Shown here piece by piece: positions 50,486-62,367 of a DNA stretch of 64,000 nt. The translations under genes were made by a program, and so were the position numbers. Below the pieces are notes generated by a model. The model saw only the letters and a list, made by a program, of their open reading frames with translations. It did not search any database and was not told where the DNA came from. This DNA is from Trichomonas vaginalis G3 (lineage: Eukaryota > Parabasalia > Trichomonadida > Trichomonadidae). Within the stretch, counting starts at the first letter, position 1; every line of letters begins with the position of its first letter. The stretch lies in NCBI RefSeq assembly GCF_026262505.1, contig NC_067207.1, positions 8,338,082 to 8,402,081 of the forward strand, given 5' to 3'.

Positions 50486-53400
50486 TTATATGTCATAATA
50501 GAACCCACGTGGACCAAGCTTTACTTTCTTCCTGACTGAGTTTTTAACTCTTCTTTTTCCTTCATTGCCACTACTTTCACTAGATGAAGTTACTTCTTCA
50601 CTACTTTCTCCAACTCTTCTTCTTTGGTGTCGTCTTGGTAACTTGCCCTCTGCTTCAAGTTGTTGCATCTTTGCCTCATGTTCAACCTAGTATGTGTAAA
50701 TTTCCCATGTCCTTTTTGCCTTTGGGCTCTGGTCGCCCATCTCAGGTAACCTATATCCTAGAAAGAGTTTGTCATAGTCTGTATTTGAGTCGTCGCGTAT
50801 TGTTTGCATGACTCTTTCCTGAGTTTCCGGTTCAAGCTCTTCAAACAGTGCCTGTCCATATGGAATAAGCTCGTTTCCAAATATATGTTTTTGTAACCAT
50901 TCTGGTTTTCTTTCCATGTTACCAACTATATCTTTTGTGAATGGGAAAGCTTTTACCCAATCTTTCAGTCTTGCGTCGTTTATTTCTGTAGTTGGTTTTA
51001 TTTTGTCAAGGAACATGTTTTTCAATACTAACATTCATTTGGTACTGTCCATTTGAGTTTTCTTAAATATTCATCCCTTCTCAGTTCATTGTCTGCAAAG
51101 TAAGTTTTTATGACATTTTGTAAACTTTCGTTTGCAAGGTCATGTACAATAGGTTTCTCTTCCTTCTCTCTCCCTAACTTTCTTTCTAAACTCTTCACCA
51201 AATATACCATCTCTATGGTTCTGTGTAGTTCTTTGAGATAAATGTTCTAGAACGTCAGGTGTTATATTTCCATCAGCCATGTTCATTTCATACTGGTCCA
51301 AAATATCTGCATCTTTCATATCTTTCAATGGCATTAAAGCCGCGCTTAAAATACAGCTATGTCTCGTTCACCATTGACTTCCATTGCGTCTACAACTTCT
51401 TGGAATTGTGGTTGTAAGTTTATGAACCACCTATCTGGATTAGCTTTATGACCCCATCTCATTGTAGTTCCATCGTCTGCAGAAACAAAAGTAGGTTTTG
51501 TTTCCATCTTGGTTAGGTTCTGAATGAACTTTAAACAATGTTTCATTTCTATATGTTTTCTTGAAATTTAACCTTTTATTTTCACCGAGTTCATCCGAAG
51601 ATTGAACGTTAAATGCTCGTAAGTAAAAAGGGTTGTTGTATTTGTGTACATTTTCTTTCAGTACTTCCATTCTATGCTGAATATTTTCATCTGGTGCTGG
51701 AGTCTTTTGTATGTCGGCAAACATTTTTCGATATTCTTCTACTATGTCAGCCGAATTTTTTTAGCTCTTGGAAATATTCCATATTCTCCGCATACTCTTG
51801 TTGAGGGTCAAGATTTTTCGGCTGTTCCAAATCTTCATCTAGTTCTGTGAAGTTAGTTTCCAAAGGAGTGACTTGTTCGTTTCCTTCAGGCTCTTCTAGC
51901 TGTTGTTGCTGAACTATTTCTTCCATGTCTGGTTGTATCTGAACTTCTTCCTGTGGAGTTTCTTGTACCTCATCTGCTGGCATTTCATATATTCCGAGAC
52001 CGTTTTCAACAATTTCCCTATCTACGTCATCCGCATTCATAAGCTTTTGTTCTTTCGTTCCGTCTCTATTTTTTACGCGTTTCATGACGAAAGTTGAATT
52101 GTCATTTAGCTCTGACATCAAATATCTCGGAGTAAATTCATCCATGTCATTTGATGATATGCTATTAAATCATATCCCTTAGCGAGCTTGTATTTTCCAG
52201 GTTTGAGATTATATCCGTTTTGGTGCTGAGCCATAAAGCTAAATAGGTTCGGGTCAGTATTTCCATCCTTGAACTTTCTAATAGCTTCTTTATATCTGTC
52301 ACTAAAGTCAACAGTATCTGGGAAACCACACTCTTCTTTAAGCATTTTTAAGAATTCTTGGTTTCCTTGTTCTCTACTTCTTTTATGTCCTTGCTCTGTT
52401 TGTGGTTGTTGTTGTGCAGGGTTTTGAACTGTTGGTTGCTGTGCTGGTTGTTGTGTTGGTTGTTGTGTTGGTTGTTGTGTTGGTTGTTGTTGTTGTTGTG
52501 CTGGATTTTGAACTGTTGGTTGTTGTGTTGGTTTTGGTGCATGCCTGTGTCTGTGTCCATGTGACGATGTAAATGTTTTAGGTAGTCCTGGTGCAGGTGC
52601 TTCTCTTGGAGGGTTTGGTGGTATATAGGTTCCACTAGCTAGTTATAAGTTCCACCAGCTGGTATATAAGTTCACTAGCTAGTATATAAGTTCCACCAGC
52701 TGGTATATAAGTTCCACCAGCTGGCACATATGTTCCATCTGCAGCGTAATGTCCTACCTGACTTTTCGTTCTTAAGAAAGCATTTACTAGGTCTGTTTTG
52801 GTCTGTTGTAACTCTTTTTCTTGACTTTCCACAACAGTTGCTCTAACGGCGTCATAGGCACTTTGAACTGCCTGTCTCGTTGCTGCATCTGTTATTTTCG
52901 TCATATTTTGTGCTACTTCTTTTAACTCTTTGTCGAAACCTTCAGACTTCAGTTTCTTTCCAGATGAGAAGTCGTTCACTTGTTTCACCTTACTATGAAG
53001 AGCTTCGAAGGCGTTCTTAAAGTCAGCATTTGTTAAAGCTTCATTTGAACTGTCTTCATCCGCTTGTATTTTTGTCCTTATTGACCCTATAAGCTGGGCT
53101 GCTTTAGCGTTGGCTTGGGCATCTAACCAGTCATTGTTAGCTTTTATATATTCTGCGCTTTTCATTGCCTTTTGCATGGCTGCGTCGTTATTTTTACTTT
53201 CTTGTGCTAAGTTTTCATACTGTACGGTTTGGTTTTGCAACTGTAAAAGTTTTTCTGCCTTTACATTTGCTTCAACTTCTTTTTTATACTCATCGCTATC
53301 CATATATGTCTTCAGGGCTTTTTGTTTTATTTCTTCATCTTTCAGTACTTTATATTGAGTAGTATGGTTTTTCAAATTTACAACATCTTGTTCCATTTTT

Positions 53401-53879
53401 GCTACTTCTGCTGCTTTTTCTGACACTTTTTTCGCATATTCCTCTGTACTTAGTTCTTTCAGTTGTTCTTCTTTCTTCTTTTTCTCTACGTTTAACTCAT
53501 TGAGTTTCTTTGTGTGTCTGTCATATTCTAGTTTCTTTTCGTTTTCACTTATTTGCTTCTGTATGTCTATGTTTGACTTTTTGACATCTGTTATTTGATT
53601 TTTGAGTGAACTCAAATTCATTTGACTTTGAGGGTTATAGGCTGTTCCGTCTGCAGCTCCACCATAGCCTGCCATTTTCGCTAAAAGTGCCGCTCTTAAA
53701 CCTCCACTCTGTGCACCAAGAACTCGGTTTAAAAGCATAGGATTGCTTGACATTTGTTGCAACATAGTGGGGTCATTCATCATTTGTTGTTGCAACTGTT
53801 GTTGTGGTGTTAGTCTTACTATTGGATGTTTCAATGCTCTCTTCCTCTTACGTATATTCTTACGTAGCTTACGTGGCAT
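50486..53879 (-). pseudogene. Large coiled-coil/low-complexity structural protein (Polinton B)
   Basis: The gene body spans about 1130 codons on the minus strand. It starts with a very basic leader (MPRKLRKNIRKRKRALKHP), then a glutamine/methionine-rich stretch, a long coiled coil (DIQKQISENEKKLEY and onward), a short repeat of P-A-G-G-T-Y-I, a Q/N/P/T-rich linker, an acidic region with many E and Q, and a serine/arginine-rich end. The basic start and long coiled coil suit an internal virion or DNA-organising protein. No family is recognised. It is the most decayed gene here, with about nine breaks. Confidence 0.5.
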
Positions 53880-53984
53880 TTTAAGTGAAGTTAAAAAGCG
53901 GCTTTTGACAGATGTTTGTATGACACTTTTTGTTCAGTTTATAGGACCTCTCTCATATTCTATCTTGTCATGATTTCATCGTAT

Positions 53985-54530
53985 ATGTTTTGTCAAAACT
54001 TCTTCATCGTAATGAGCGTAAATGACCCAAAAATAATGTTTATGTTAGAATGTTAGATCTAACACGTTTTCTAACATGTTTTCTAACATCGTAGAAAACT
54101 CATGATTTCTTCGTAAATGCTTTGTCGAAACTTCTTCATCGTAAATGTTTTGTCAAAACTTTCTTGTCTAATTTCTCATGAACTTTCTTGTCTATGTTTT
54201 GTCAAAACTTCTTCGTAATGAGCGTAAATGACCCAAAAATAATGTTTATGTTAGAATGTTAGATCTAACACGTTTTCTAACATGTTTTCTAACATCGTAG
54301 AAAACTCATGATTTCTTCGTAAATGCTTTGTCAAGACTTCTTCATCGTAAATGTTTTGTCATGACTTCTTCGTACATGTTTTGTCATGACTTCTTCATCG
54401 TATATGTTTTGTCATGACTTCTTCGTAAATGTTTTGTCATGACTTCTTCGTAAATGTTTTGTCAAGACTTCTTCTTCGTAAATGTTTTGTCATGACTTCT
54501 TCATCGTATATGTTTTGTCATGAAAATTCA
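53985..54530 (+). repeat. Subterminal repeat field, forward orientation (Polinton B)
   Basis: It holds two AGATCT-palindrome units (about 54041-54100 and 54248-54305) embedded in many copies of CGTAAATGTTTTGTCA(T/A)GACTTCTTC. It has the orientation of the left inverted repeat and therefore forms a large palindrome with the right inverted repeat that follows. Confidence 0.85.
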
Positions 54531-55324
54531 AGAGGGTAGAAAACATGTTAGAAAACGTGTTAGATCTAACATTCTAACATAAACATTATTTTTGGGTCAT
54601 TTACGCTCATTACGATGAAATCATGACAAAACATTTACGATGAAGAAGTTTCGACAAAGCATTTACGAAGAAATCATGAGTTTTCTACGATGTTAGAAAA
54701 CATGTTAGAAAACGTGTTAGATCTAACATTCTAACATAAACATTATTTTTGGGTCATTTACGCTCATTACGATGAAATCATGACAAAACATTTACGATGA
54801 AGAAGTTTCGACAAAGCATTTACGAAGAAATCATGAGTTTTCTACGATGTTAGAAAACATGTTAGAAAACGTGTTAGATCTAACATTCTAACATAAACAT
54901 TATTTTTGGGTCATTTACGCTCATTACGATGAAATCATGACAAAACATTTACGATGAAGAAGTTTCGACAAAGCATTTACGAAGAAATCATGAGTTTTCT
55001 ACGATGTTAGAAAACATGTTAGAAAACGTGTTAGATCTAACATTCTAACATAAACATTATTTTTGGGTCATTTACGCTCATTACGAAGAAGTCTTGACAA
55101 AACATATACGTTCATGTTTGACAAAACATATACGAAGAAGTCTTGACAAAACATTTACGATGAAGTCTTGACAAAACATTTACGATGAAATTCATGACAA
55201 AAAAGTCAACGGCTGGTCGGCTGGGGTTCGGTCCTCCTCTTGGGTCTTGGGAAAAATTCTTAGGGCTAGAAGGCACGAAGTGCCTGGAAGCCCCACTTCC
55301 TTTTTTTTTTTTTTTTTTTTTTTT
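54530..55324 (-). repeat. Right terminal inverted repeat of Polinton B, with a 157-bp internal repeat
   Basis: Reading outward, a 157-bp unit with TAGATCTAACATTCTAAC recurs at 54561, 54718, 54875 and 55032, exactly 157 apart. Then come TGACAAAACATTTACGA units, the CCTCCTCTTGGGTCTTGGG block, the hairpin AGGCACGAAGTGCCT, CCCCACTTCC and the T-run. It matches the left end apart from the number of internal units. Confidence 0.9.
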
Positions 55325-55329
55325 TATAC
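55325..55329. repeat. Target-site duplication of Polinton B, right copy (TATAC)
   Basis: It matches 29745-29749. The first T belongs either to the duplication or to the T-run. Confidence 0.65.
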
Positions 55330-55479
55330 GAGAGAGTAAAAGAAATTAGAAATAATTATTTTCATGAATAAAAGATTCACTACCAGAATGAAATAAAAAA
55401 ATTTTTTAAAAAATAAACTTCTTACGAAAAATTAAAACTTAGTTATGTTTATTATTTTATTTTTTTTATTTTGTATGAA

Positions 55480-56584
55480 ATGAGCGTCAAAACTAACAAC
55501 GTTAAAAAATTAGGATTCACAAACGAGGAAATAAAGGATATATTAGAGGAGGTAGGTTATGAAGTTAATAAATATTATTTAAGAAATTGTCAAAAATTTG
55601 CCGAGTTATTAAATGATTTAGATTATGATGGAAAAATGAATAAAGATGATGTTATAAATTTCTTATATCCCACATCTGAAGAAGAAAAACCTAAAGAACC
55701 TGATGTTTTCCCTGAATATTATGAAGAACGGATTAAAGATGATGAATACAATGAAATTGAAAGACTAAAAAAATAAGAGATGAAATAGATGAAAAAATTA
55801 AGGAATTAAGAGAAGTTGAAAAATATAATGAAAATGAAGTAGAGGGTTTAACGAATATCCCAGCTTCAGAATCAGAAGTACAGAAATCTCATGAAGAAAG
55901 ATATAAAATTATGTCTCAGAATCAACACAAAATTTATTAGATGGTGAAATAGACGAAACACTTTCAGAAGAAGGTACTAAATTTATACGTAAACATAAGT
56001 TTCAATTTATTGATAATGAAGAATACCCTTGTATCTTATTTTCACCACCTTTAGATTCCGAAAAATTCAAAAAAGCTCTTAAAAACGTGACATATGCAAC
56101 TAATACGATTAAGAAAGAAGATCATGATATTTACACAAATTATTATTTAAATAAATGCACGGGTGTTGATAAAGTTTTTGATTTATTAGATAAAATATCA
56201 AAAGAAACCATTGGAACATATAAAATTTTATGTGATTGCGGTTTCATTGTTGAAGATACTAATAATGTTTCATATGAAAGAACAGCACCGAAGGAAGATG
56301 AAGTGGAAAGGTCTATACCATTCGTTATTAAGAATATAAAAGATATGAAAACGTATAAGCATTATATTTATTCATTTATTTCAGAAAAAATGGAAGCAAC
56401 CCATAAAACATCTTCTCATCATTTTATAGCTATTCATACATTCCTTTTCAAAGTTGTGAAATTAAATAAGACAGGAATTAGATTTAATGTATCAGGGTAC
56501 GCATTCTTGAGTAAATTAAAATGTATTCGTCACGTCGCAGATGATAAAAATTTATGTGTTCTTAATTCATTTTATGGGCTTTAA
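55480..56584 (+). pseudogene. Hypothetical gene of Polinton C
   Basis: The ATG at 55480 follows a T-rich leader (TTTTATTTTGTATGAA). The body codes about 365 residues: a helical N-terminal part (FTNEEIKDILEEVGYEV, then LLNDLDYDGKMNKDDVI, similar to an EF-hand-like acidic turn), an acidic middle, and a C-terminal part with YEYPC-like and SFISEKMEATHKTSSHHF segments. No family is recognised. It has about three breaks. It lies directly upstream of the polymerase gene. Confidence 0.4.
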
Positions 56585-56633
56585 AAAATAAACTTTATTT
56601 TTATTTATTTTTTAATTTTTTATTCTTACGTAA

Positions 56634-59600
56634 ATGAACAAAAACGGAACAGCTAAAATGAATGATAATCAAATTAGAGCAGAAGGTAGAAGGTTATTTA
56701 AACGCTTCTATAACATTCCTGATGGTGTTAATCCTAAAACTCGTAGAAGCTATTTAAATGAAGCAATAGATGCATATGAAGGGTTTGACATTTCATCAGA
56801 AAGTGAGAGATTAGCGAGAATGTTAAATGTTAATATTGATTTCTATTATTGTGATCCTCAACCAGAAGACGTGGACATAAATAAGGTAGACTTTCCATTA
56901 GTGGAATCAATAATGATAGATCCAGAATTTGAAACAGTAAATATTTTTTAACACAGAGTCCATGTGGAAAACTTCACGCTGACAGAATAACAGACGTTGA
57001 AGCACTCACCGGCTATAAAGTTTGTCCATATTGTAAAGAAGAAGTTTATTCTATCCGTGATGATCCAGAAAGGAAAAACCAAAGAAGATTTTTAAAGCAT
57101 TGTGAGAAATGTAAAGAAAATAATGGAAGATTAATTCAAGACGTTCAATTGCAAAAGACCAGCAACCATATGCACCACATATTACGAAACAGAAGATATA
57201 TCAGTGGTTATTAGCTCACAATTTGCAGAAATATTATAAACCGACAAGATATTATATTACTTTTGACTTTGAAACATTAGAGACTAAAGAAGAATTACAA
57301 CTTTCTGAGTGTGCAACTTTGAACGCTTGCTTAAAACCATTCATGGTATCATCAACGGTTAAATTAAATGATAAAACGTATACGAGGAATTTTTGCTTAA
57401 CTTCGAGTGATTCTTTTATTTCTGATTGGATTGAGTTTTTATTTTCAACCTGTTCATTAGTTGCTAAATCAAATATGAGTCAATACAATGAATTATTGAA
57501 GTCGCAAACGGCGGGGACTTTGTCCCATACATTAAATGAAAAACAGAAGGAAGCATTTAAAGAACTTCTAGATGAGGAATTCAATAAAGTGAATATCATA
57601 GGTTTTAATTCGGGAAAGTTTGATTTAAATTTAATTCTTCGTGATTTAAACACTGCAAAATGGAAAATAAAATCAATGCTGGGTTCTTCTTCACAATTTA
57701 AGCAAATCATTGTAAAGAAAACAAACGTTCCATATGAATTGAGATTTATTGACATCAGAAATTATATAGCGGGTGGGACATTAGACCAATTCACTCAAGA
57801 TTTCGGAAACAATAAATCACGTGTTAAATCCTTTTTCCCTTATCAATTTATCACATGGGAATTACGAAGAAGAATTATATAAAGAGGAACCATTCACGAA
57901 AGATTCATTTTATTCAGCATTAACTCAAGAAACTATATCAGATAGTGATTATCAAATATATCTCAATGATGCTAAAAACTTTAAGAATAGATTAGAATAT
58001 TTTATTCATTATTGCAATAAAGATGTTGAAATTATGATTGACCCAATCGATAAAATTATTGAAGAAACATTTGTTTATAAAATTGATATGCTTCATAATC
58101 TTTCTTTATCATCGAATGCTTCAATGATTCGTTACGCTTTAGCATATAAAGACTTTAATCCTAATGAAAAATATCCTGAGGAAGAGATAGAATCAAGTTT
58201 TGAATTAACGAAAAAGTATTGGAAATATAAAATTGAATCATATAAGAAACAAGATGAAAAAGCAGAAAGGGATACTAAAAATAATGTTTCAATGGATGAT
58301 TTTCAATACTATCACGATTTAATCCTTTCATCTAAATGCAAAATGTGTGGTAAAGCGTTTACATATGCTAAAAACCAACATTAGATAGAATATAATGAAA
58401 AACCACATACTAAAGAAAATTGTCAGTTAATGTGTTGTTATTGCAATGTCGTAAAATCAAATAAAGATGAAGATGTTCAACGTTTAAGAATCAATTTAAG
58501 AAATTATGCATTAAAAAATAATTTACCAATGACTTTAGATTCAGTTGAAGCTTATCACATTCTCCGTAATGGAATTACTGGTGGTTTATCAAATGTTCAA
58601 CATCGAGTAATCTTAAAGGAATCACGCACATTAATAAACTTTCATATAGTCCAGAAACTAAAACTGTATCAAATGAGGACACCACCAACATTATGACTCA
58701 TTTCGTTGGTGTTGATTTAATTCATTATATCCTTCATCATTTTCATCTAATCCTCATGATTTCATTCAATATACTGACCATAAAATGTATATGCCGGGAA
58801 GATTGAATGGTGTTATCATTTGTGATACAGCAACAAAGAAAGCAAAAGCACTGGGAATAATTAAGAAGAAAAATACTTTATTCGTGGCTGAAGTAAAGGG
58901 TCACATTGATGAAAAATACATTAATGATTACATAAACTTTTTACCGATAATAAGAAACTTAGATATTATCACAGATGAAAAAACAATTGGCAGTTTTATG
59001 TATAATTACATGAAATCAAACAATCTACCAGTTGACCAGAAACAGAGGAAATTAACTCAGTTAGCATCAACACACAACCAATATCAACCATTTTCTTCTT
59101 ATTATCTTTGGTATCTAATAGACAGATTTCATTTTATCATCGATGATATTCAATCAATTTTAACATTTACGAAAAACACTTGTTTTAATGAATTTGCGAA
59201 CGAATTTATGAACGAAAGACAAAAGGCTGAATTAGAAGGAAATAAAGGAAAAAGTTTATTTTGCAAGATTTCACTTAATGGATCATATGGTTACGATGCA
59301 ATGAATACACAAAATTACGCAAAGACTAAAATAATGAATGCACAGAAGGCACGCGTTGCATGTATGTCAAATAAGTTTAAAAACATAAGAGAAATAGGTG
59401 AAGATACATATCAAGTGATGCTTAAAGATAGATTTTATAGATGTGATACATGTTTACAAGAGGCATTCTTCACTTTAGATAATGCTAAATACTGGTATTT
59501 GGTTTTCATTTATGATTTTATGTATAAATGCATGATGTTAATCGTTTTCATTTCATTGAAGGTGATACTGATTCATCTTATTGGGCAATCGCTGGCGACC

Positions 59601-60090
59601 CAAATCTTCCTAACACTCAAGCATTTCAAGCAATTGTTACCGATAAACAATTTTATGATAAAAACATTTTCAAATTCGCATTTTTGATTTCTTCTGTTTT
59701 GATGAGAAATTTAAACCTAAATTAAAGAATAAAGCTGAAGAAAAAGCACATGAGAAGAAGTTATTGGGTTTAGCAATTGAGAAACAAGGTGATAACATGG
59801 TTGCTTTATGCCCTAAGTGTTATACATCATTCAACGGTTCAATTGATGGAAGTGATTTTAAAAAGATTGCACAAAAAATGAAAGGTGTTAGTTTACGACA
59901 AAATAAACAATTAACACCTAAAAATTATTTGGATATAATAAATGATAAAGTGATATTTGATGGTCAGAATATTAATTTACAACTTAAAAACGGGTCAATG
60001 ACTCGCTTAACAATCGGTAAGACTGCATTAACAGGAGCACACACTAAGGCTGTATGTTGTGAAAATGGATGTTGTATGCCATTTATTTAA
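56634..60090 (+). pseudogene. Protein-primed DNA polymerase B (Polinton C)
   Basis: The gene body is about 1150 codons, the normal length for trichomonad Polinton pPolB. An N-terminal region has a zinc-ribbon-like CPYCKEEV with a later HCEKC. Then comes the 3'-5' exonuclease: ITFDFETLE (Exo I), IIGFNSGKFDLNLI (Exo II) and YCNKDVEIM (Exo III). In the polymerase part KISLNGSYGYDA (motif B) and EGDTDSSYW (motif C) are seen, and it ends with a KMKGVSLRQNKQ segment. A C-x2-C/C-x2-C cluster near 58340-58450 resembles the endonuclease VII zinc module. It copies DNA from a protein primer at the element ends. It has five or more breaks. Confidence 0.9.
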
Positions 60091-60119
60091 TACAATTTAA
60101 AATTTTATTTTTAATAAAA

Positions 60120-60533
60120 TGCCACAGAAGAGACAAAAGGAACCGAATAGATTTATACCAAATGGTTTTAACTTTCAGATTCCAAATAATCAACCAAACG
60201 AATTTTTCAAATCCCACCACAGCATCAACAGCCGCAACAACGACCACCACCACACAACCACCACGGAGAAGAACATTCACCCCTGAAGAAAGAAATTTCA
60301 ATAATTTGATGCGTCAACAAAATCAAGGTTTGAGATTTTATCCGGGTAGTAATGGTATACATATAAGGCATCCAAATTTAGATAGAAGATATACCGCTGA
60401 GATTCATATTTTACCTAATAATACGGTTAATTTTGCTGGATTTTATGATCATCATCAGGAAATCTGGACTCCACCATTTGATACCGTTTTAGAAGGAGGA
60501 ACCGTTAATGATGCGATTCAATATGTAAAATAA
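60120..60533 (+). pseudogene. Small proline/glutamine-rich gene (Polinton C)
   Basis: The plus strand reads MPQKRQKEPNRFIPNGFNFQ at the start and a folded-looking end (IHIRHPNLDRRYTAEIHILP, then VNFAGFYDHHQEIWTPP). The last part looks like a small beta domain. It is preceded by a TTTTATTTTTAATAAA leader. It has one break. Function is unknown. Confidence 0.4.
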
Positions 60534-60597
60534 TGGTTTTGATACTATGATTCAAAGAGGTGGGCACCCTTAAAACATTTATTTTATTTTTATATAA

Positions 60598-61042
60598 ATG
60601 GATAACGCAGATTTAGAAAATTTAATTGATGATTTAGTACTTAATCAAAATTTTCTTAATTATTATGAATTAAAATCATATCTCCAAAAACATAATAAAA
60701 ATATAACGGGTGATGATATGGATTATTATTATTCCATATTATAAAAATGAAATTTTGAAATATCATGATAAAATAATTTCTGAAATTAAAGACAAAATTA
60801 AAAATAATGAATATACAAAGGGAAAAACTAAATCACAACTTAAACAGTTGAAAGATTTCAAAAATAAAGTATTAACAGAAGAAGATATTGATGAATTATA
60901 TAAATTATATAATCCTGAGCCGCAAAAGCCAAAGGAACAAAAACAAAAGAAGAAAAAGCCGAAAACAACACCAAAAGAAGAAAGTAGCAAATGTTCAACA
61001 GCTAAAGGTGCAAAACGCCCAGGTCCTTCAGACCATAAATGA
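60598..61042 (+). pseudogene. Small lysine-rich helical gene (Polinton C)
   Basis: The start is MDNADLENLIDDLVLNQNF after a TATATAA leader. The body continues with a charged helix (IISEIKDKIKNNEYTKGKTK) and a very lysine-rich tail (KEQKQKKKKPKTTPKEE). It has about one break. Its stop overlaps the start of the integrase gene by four bases (ATGA). Function is unknown; basic tails of this kind occur in DNA-binding core proteins. Confidence 0.4.
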
Positions 61043-62181
61043 AGCACAATGCTTTAATTTATGATTCATTAGTTAAACCATATTCAGCCCGACTTTTAAA
61101 TGAAGATCAACTTTGGAATTCATCCTTCAACATAAACTCGAAGCGGGAAAGTATATCAAGCCTTTATATACAGCATATTTAAAACAAATGAATAGAATAC
61201 ATCCAGAATTAATGAAAGGAAAATCAACAACTAAAACTTCATCATCCCAAAATCAAAGCAGATAAAATTAAACCACTTGCAACACCAAAACCTCCAACGA
61301 CAGTAACCTCCTCCTTCAGTTAATCCTTCATCATTCACTTTATTATATCCATTTCAAACATTAAAGAAGCAAAAAGATTTTAAAAAGGATTTCAAGATAT
61401 TAAATAAACCAATTGACCCGAAAATTCAACCGTTAAAGGAAAAATTTAGTCGCCCTTCATTTGCACCATATCCATATTCATACGAAATCGATCATCTGGA
61501 ATATTCAAAAGGAAACCTTACTTATTTATTTGCCATTAACATTAACACTAGATATTTATATTCGCATTCCAGTGAAAAGGGAAAACAGAACAGGAAACAA
61601 AGAAGAGCTATTCAATACTTACTAGATCATGAAAGAGTAGATAATATAAGGGGTGATGGTGATAAAGGATTTCAGGCAGCTATGGCTCATTATTTCCCAC
61701 AAATTAATTTTTACTTCTCATCTTCTCCATATACGTTTCATAATAAAATAGTTGATGCGGTAATGAGAACTCTTAGAGATGCGTTAGGGGTTAACGGTCA
61801 GATATACTGGGATGGAAATCATGACTCCATCATACAGCAGTTAGTATATTATTACAATAATACATGGCATAGAACTATAAACATGAAACCAGTGGAAATG
61901 AAAAATGATATTTCAAAAGAATGGGAATATATTAGAAAGCAAATGGAAAGGTTAAATGATGTTAAACGTGAACAAATTAATTCGGGGCTCATGAATTTTA
62001 AACAAGGGGATAAAGTTTTGATTCATCTCGATTATGGAAAAACTAATAAATCAATGACAAAAAAAGACGAAGATTTGACACAATAGCTGAATTTGTTAGA
62101 TATATTAACGGCAATGCATTAGTTGAAGTTGACAATAAATTAATAGAAATTCCGATTTTTTTATTACTCCATTATATTTAA
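61039..62181 (+). pseudogene. Retroviral-type (rve) integrase (Polinton C)
   Basis: The gene body codes about 380 residues. The core has YEIDHLEYS (first acid), IRGDGDKGF (second acid) and a helix with FHNKIVDAVMRTLRD followed by NNTWHRTINMKPVEM, the usual Polinton integrase end of the catalytic core. Then FKQGDKVLIHLDYG starts the C-terminal SH3-like part. It clearly differs from the Polinton B integrase, supporting separate lineages. It has about four breaks. Confidence 0.8.
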
Positions 62182-62211
62182 ATAATATTTAATTTTTTTA
62201 TTTCGTAAGAA

Positions 62212-62367
62212 ATGAGTGACAACAAAGCAGCCAAGAGTCCTGATTCAATTAAGATTCAGAGTCCAGACAATGAATATAAAAAGAAACTAAACAGAATTAA
62301 ATCAAAAATATGCTATTACAAAAAGAAGCCGCAATGCGGTGGGGCTGATGCCATAAAACTAAAGTAA
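62212..62367 (+). CDS. Small basic protein, 51 residues (Polinton C)
   Basis: This complete short frame follows a TTTTTTTATTTCGTAAGAA leader. The peptide has a serine/proline start (AAKSPDSIKIQSPDN) and a lysine-rich helix. A small GC-rich palindrome (CCGCAATGCGG, 62329-62339) lies in its 3' part. It may be a fragment of a larger gene, since coding-like sequence continues for about 100 bases. Confidence 0.4.
   Translation: MSDNKAAKSPDSIKIQSPDNEYKKKLNRIKSKICYYKKKPQCGGADAIKLK

Larger units (their letters stand above)
29750..55324. mobile_element. Polinton B, about 25.6 kb, both ends present
   Basis: Inverted ends start with a 25-26 base A-run (T-run on the right), then a GTGGGGCTTCCAGGC tip, and extend for at least 400 bases. 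TATAC flanks both sides. Gene content: adenine methyltransferase, small structural proteins, two penton-like genes, a fibre, an integrase, HNH endonucleases, a KilA-N gene block, a packaging ATPase, an SF3 helicase, a major capsid protein and a large coiled-coil protein. I find no DNA polymerase B and no recognisable protease. The left two thirds are largely open, while the right third (about 46.7-53.9 kb) carries some twenty breaks. The close match of the ends argues for a fairly young insertion. It is nested in Polinton C. Confidence 0.9.

Noticed and set aside
52358-52564. Plus-strand frame rich in W, L and C
   Set aside because: Antisense of the Q/N/P/T-rich linker of the large structural gene on the minus strand.
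29750-55324. A DNA polymerase B gene in Polinton B
   Set aside because: I looked for exonuclease and DTDS-type motifs on both strands and found none; the large decayed minus-strand gene is coiled-coil and low-complexity instead.
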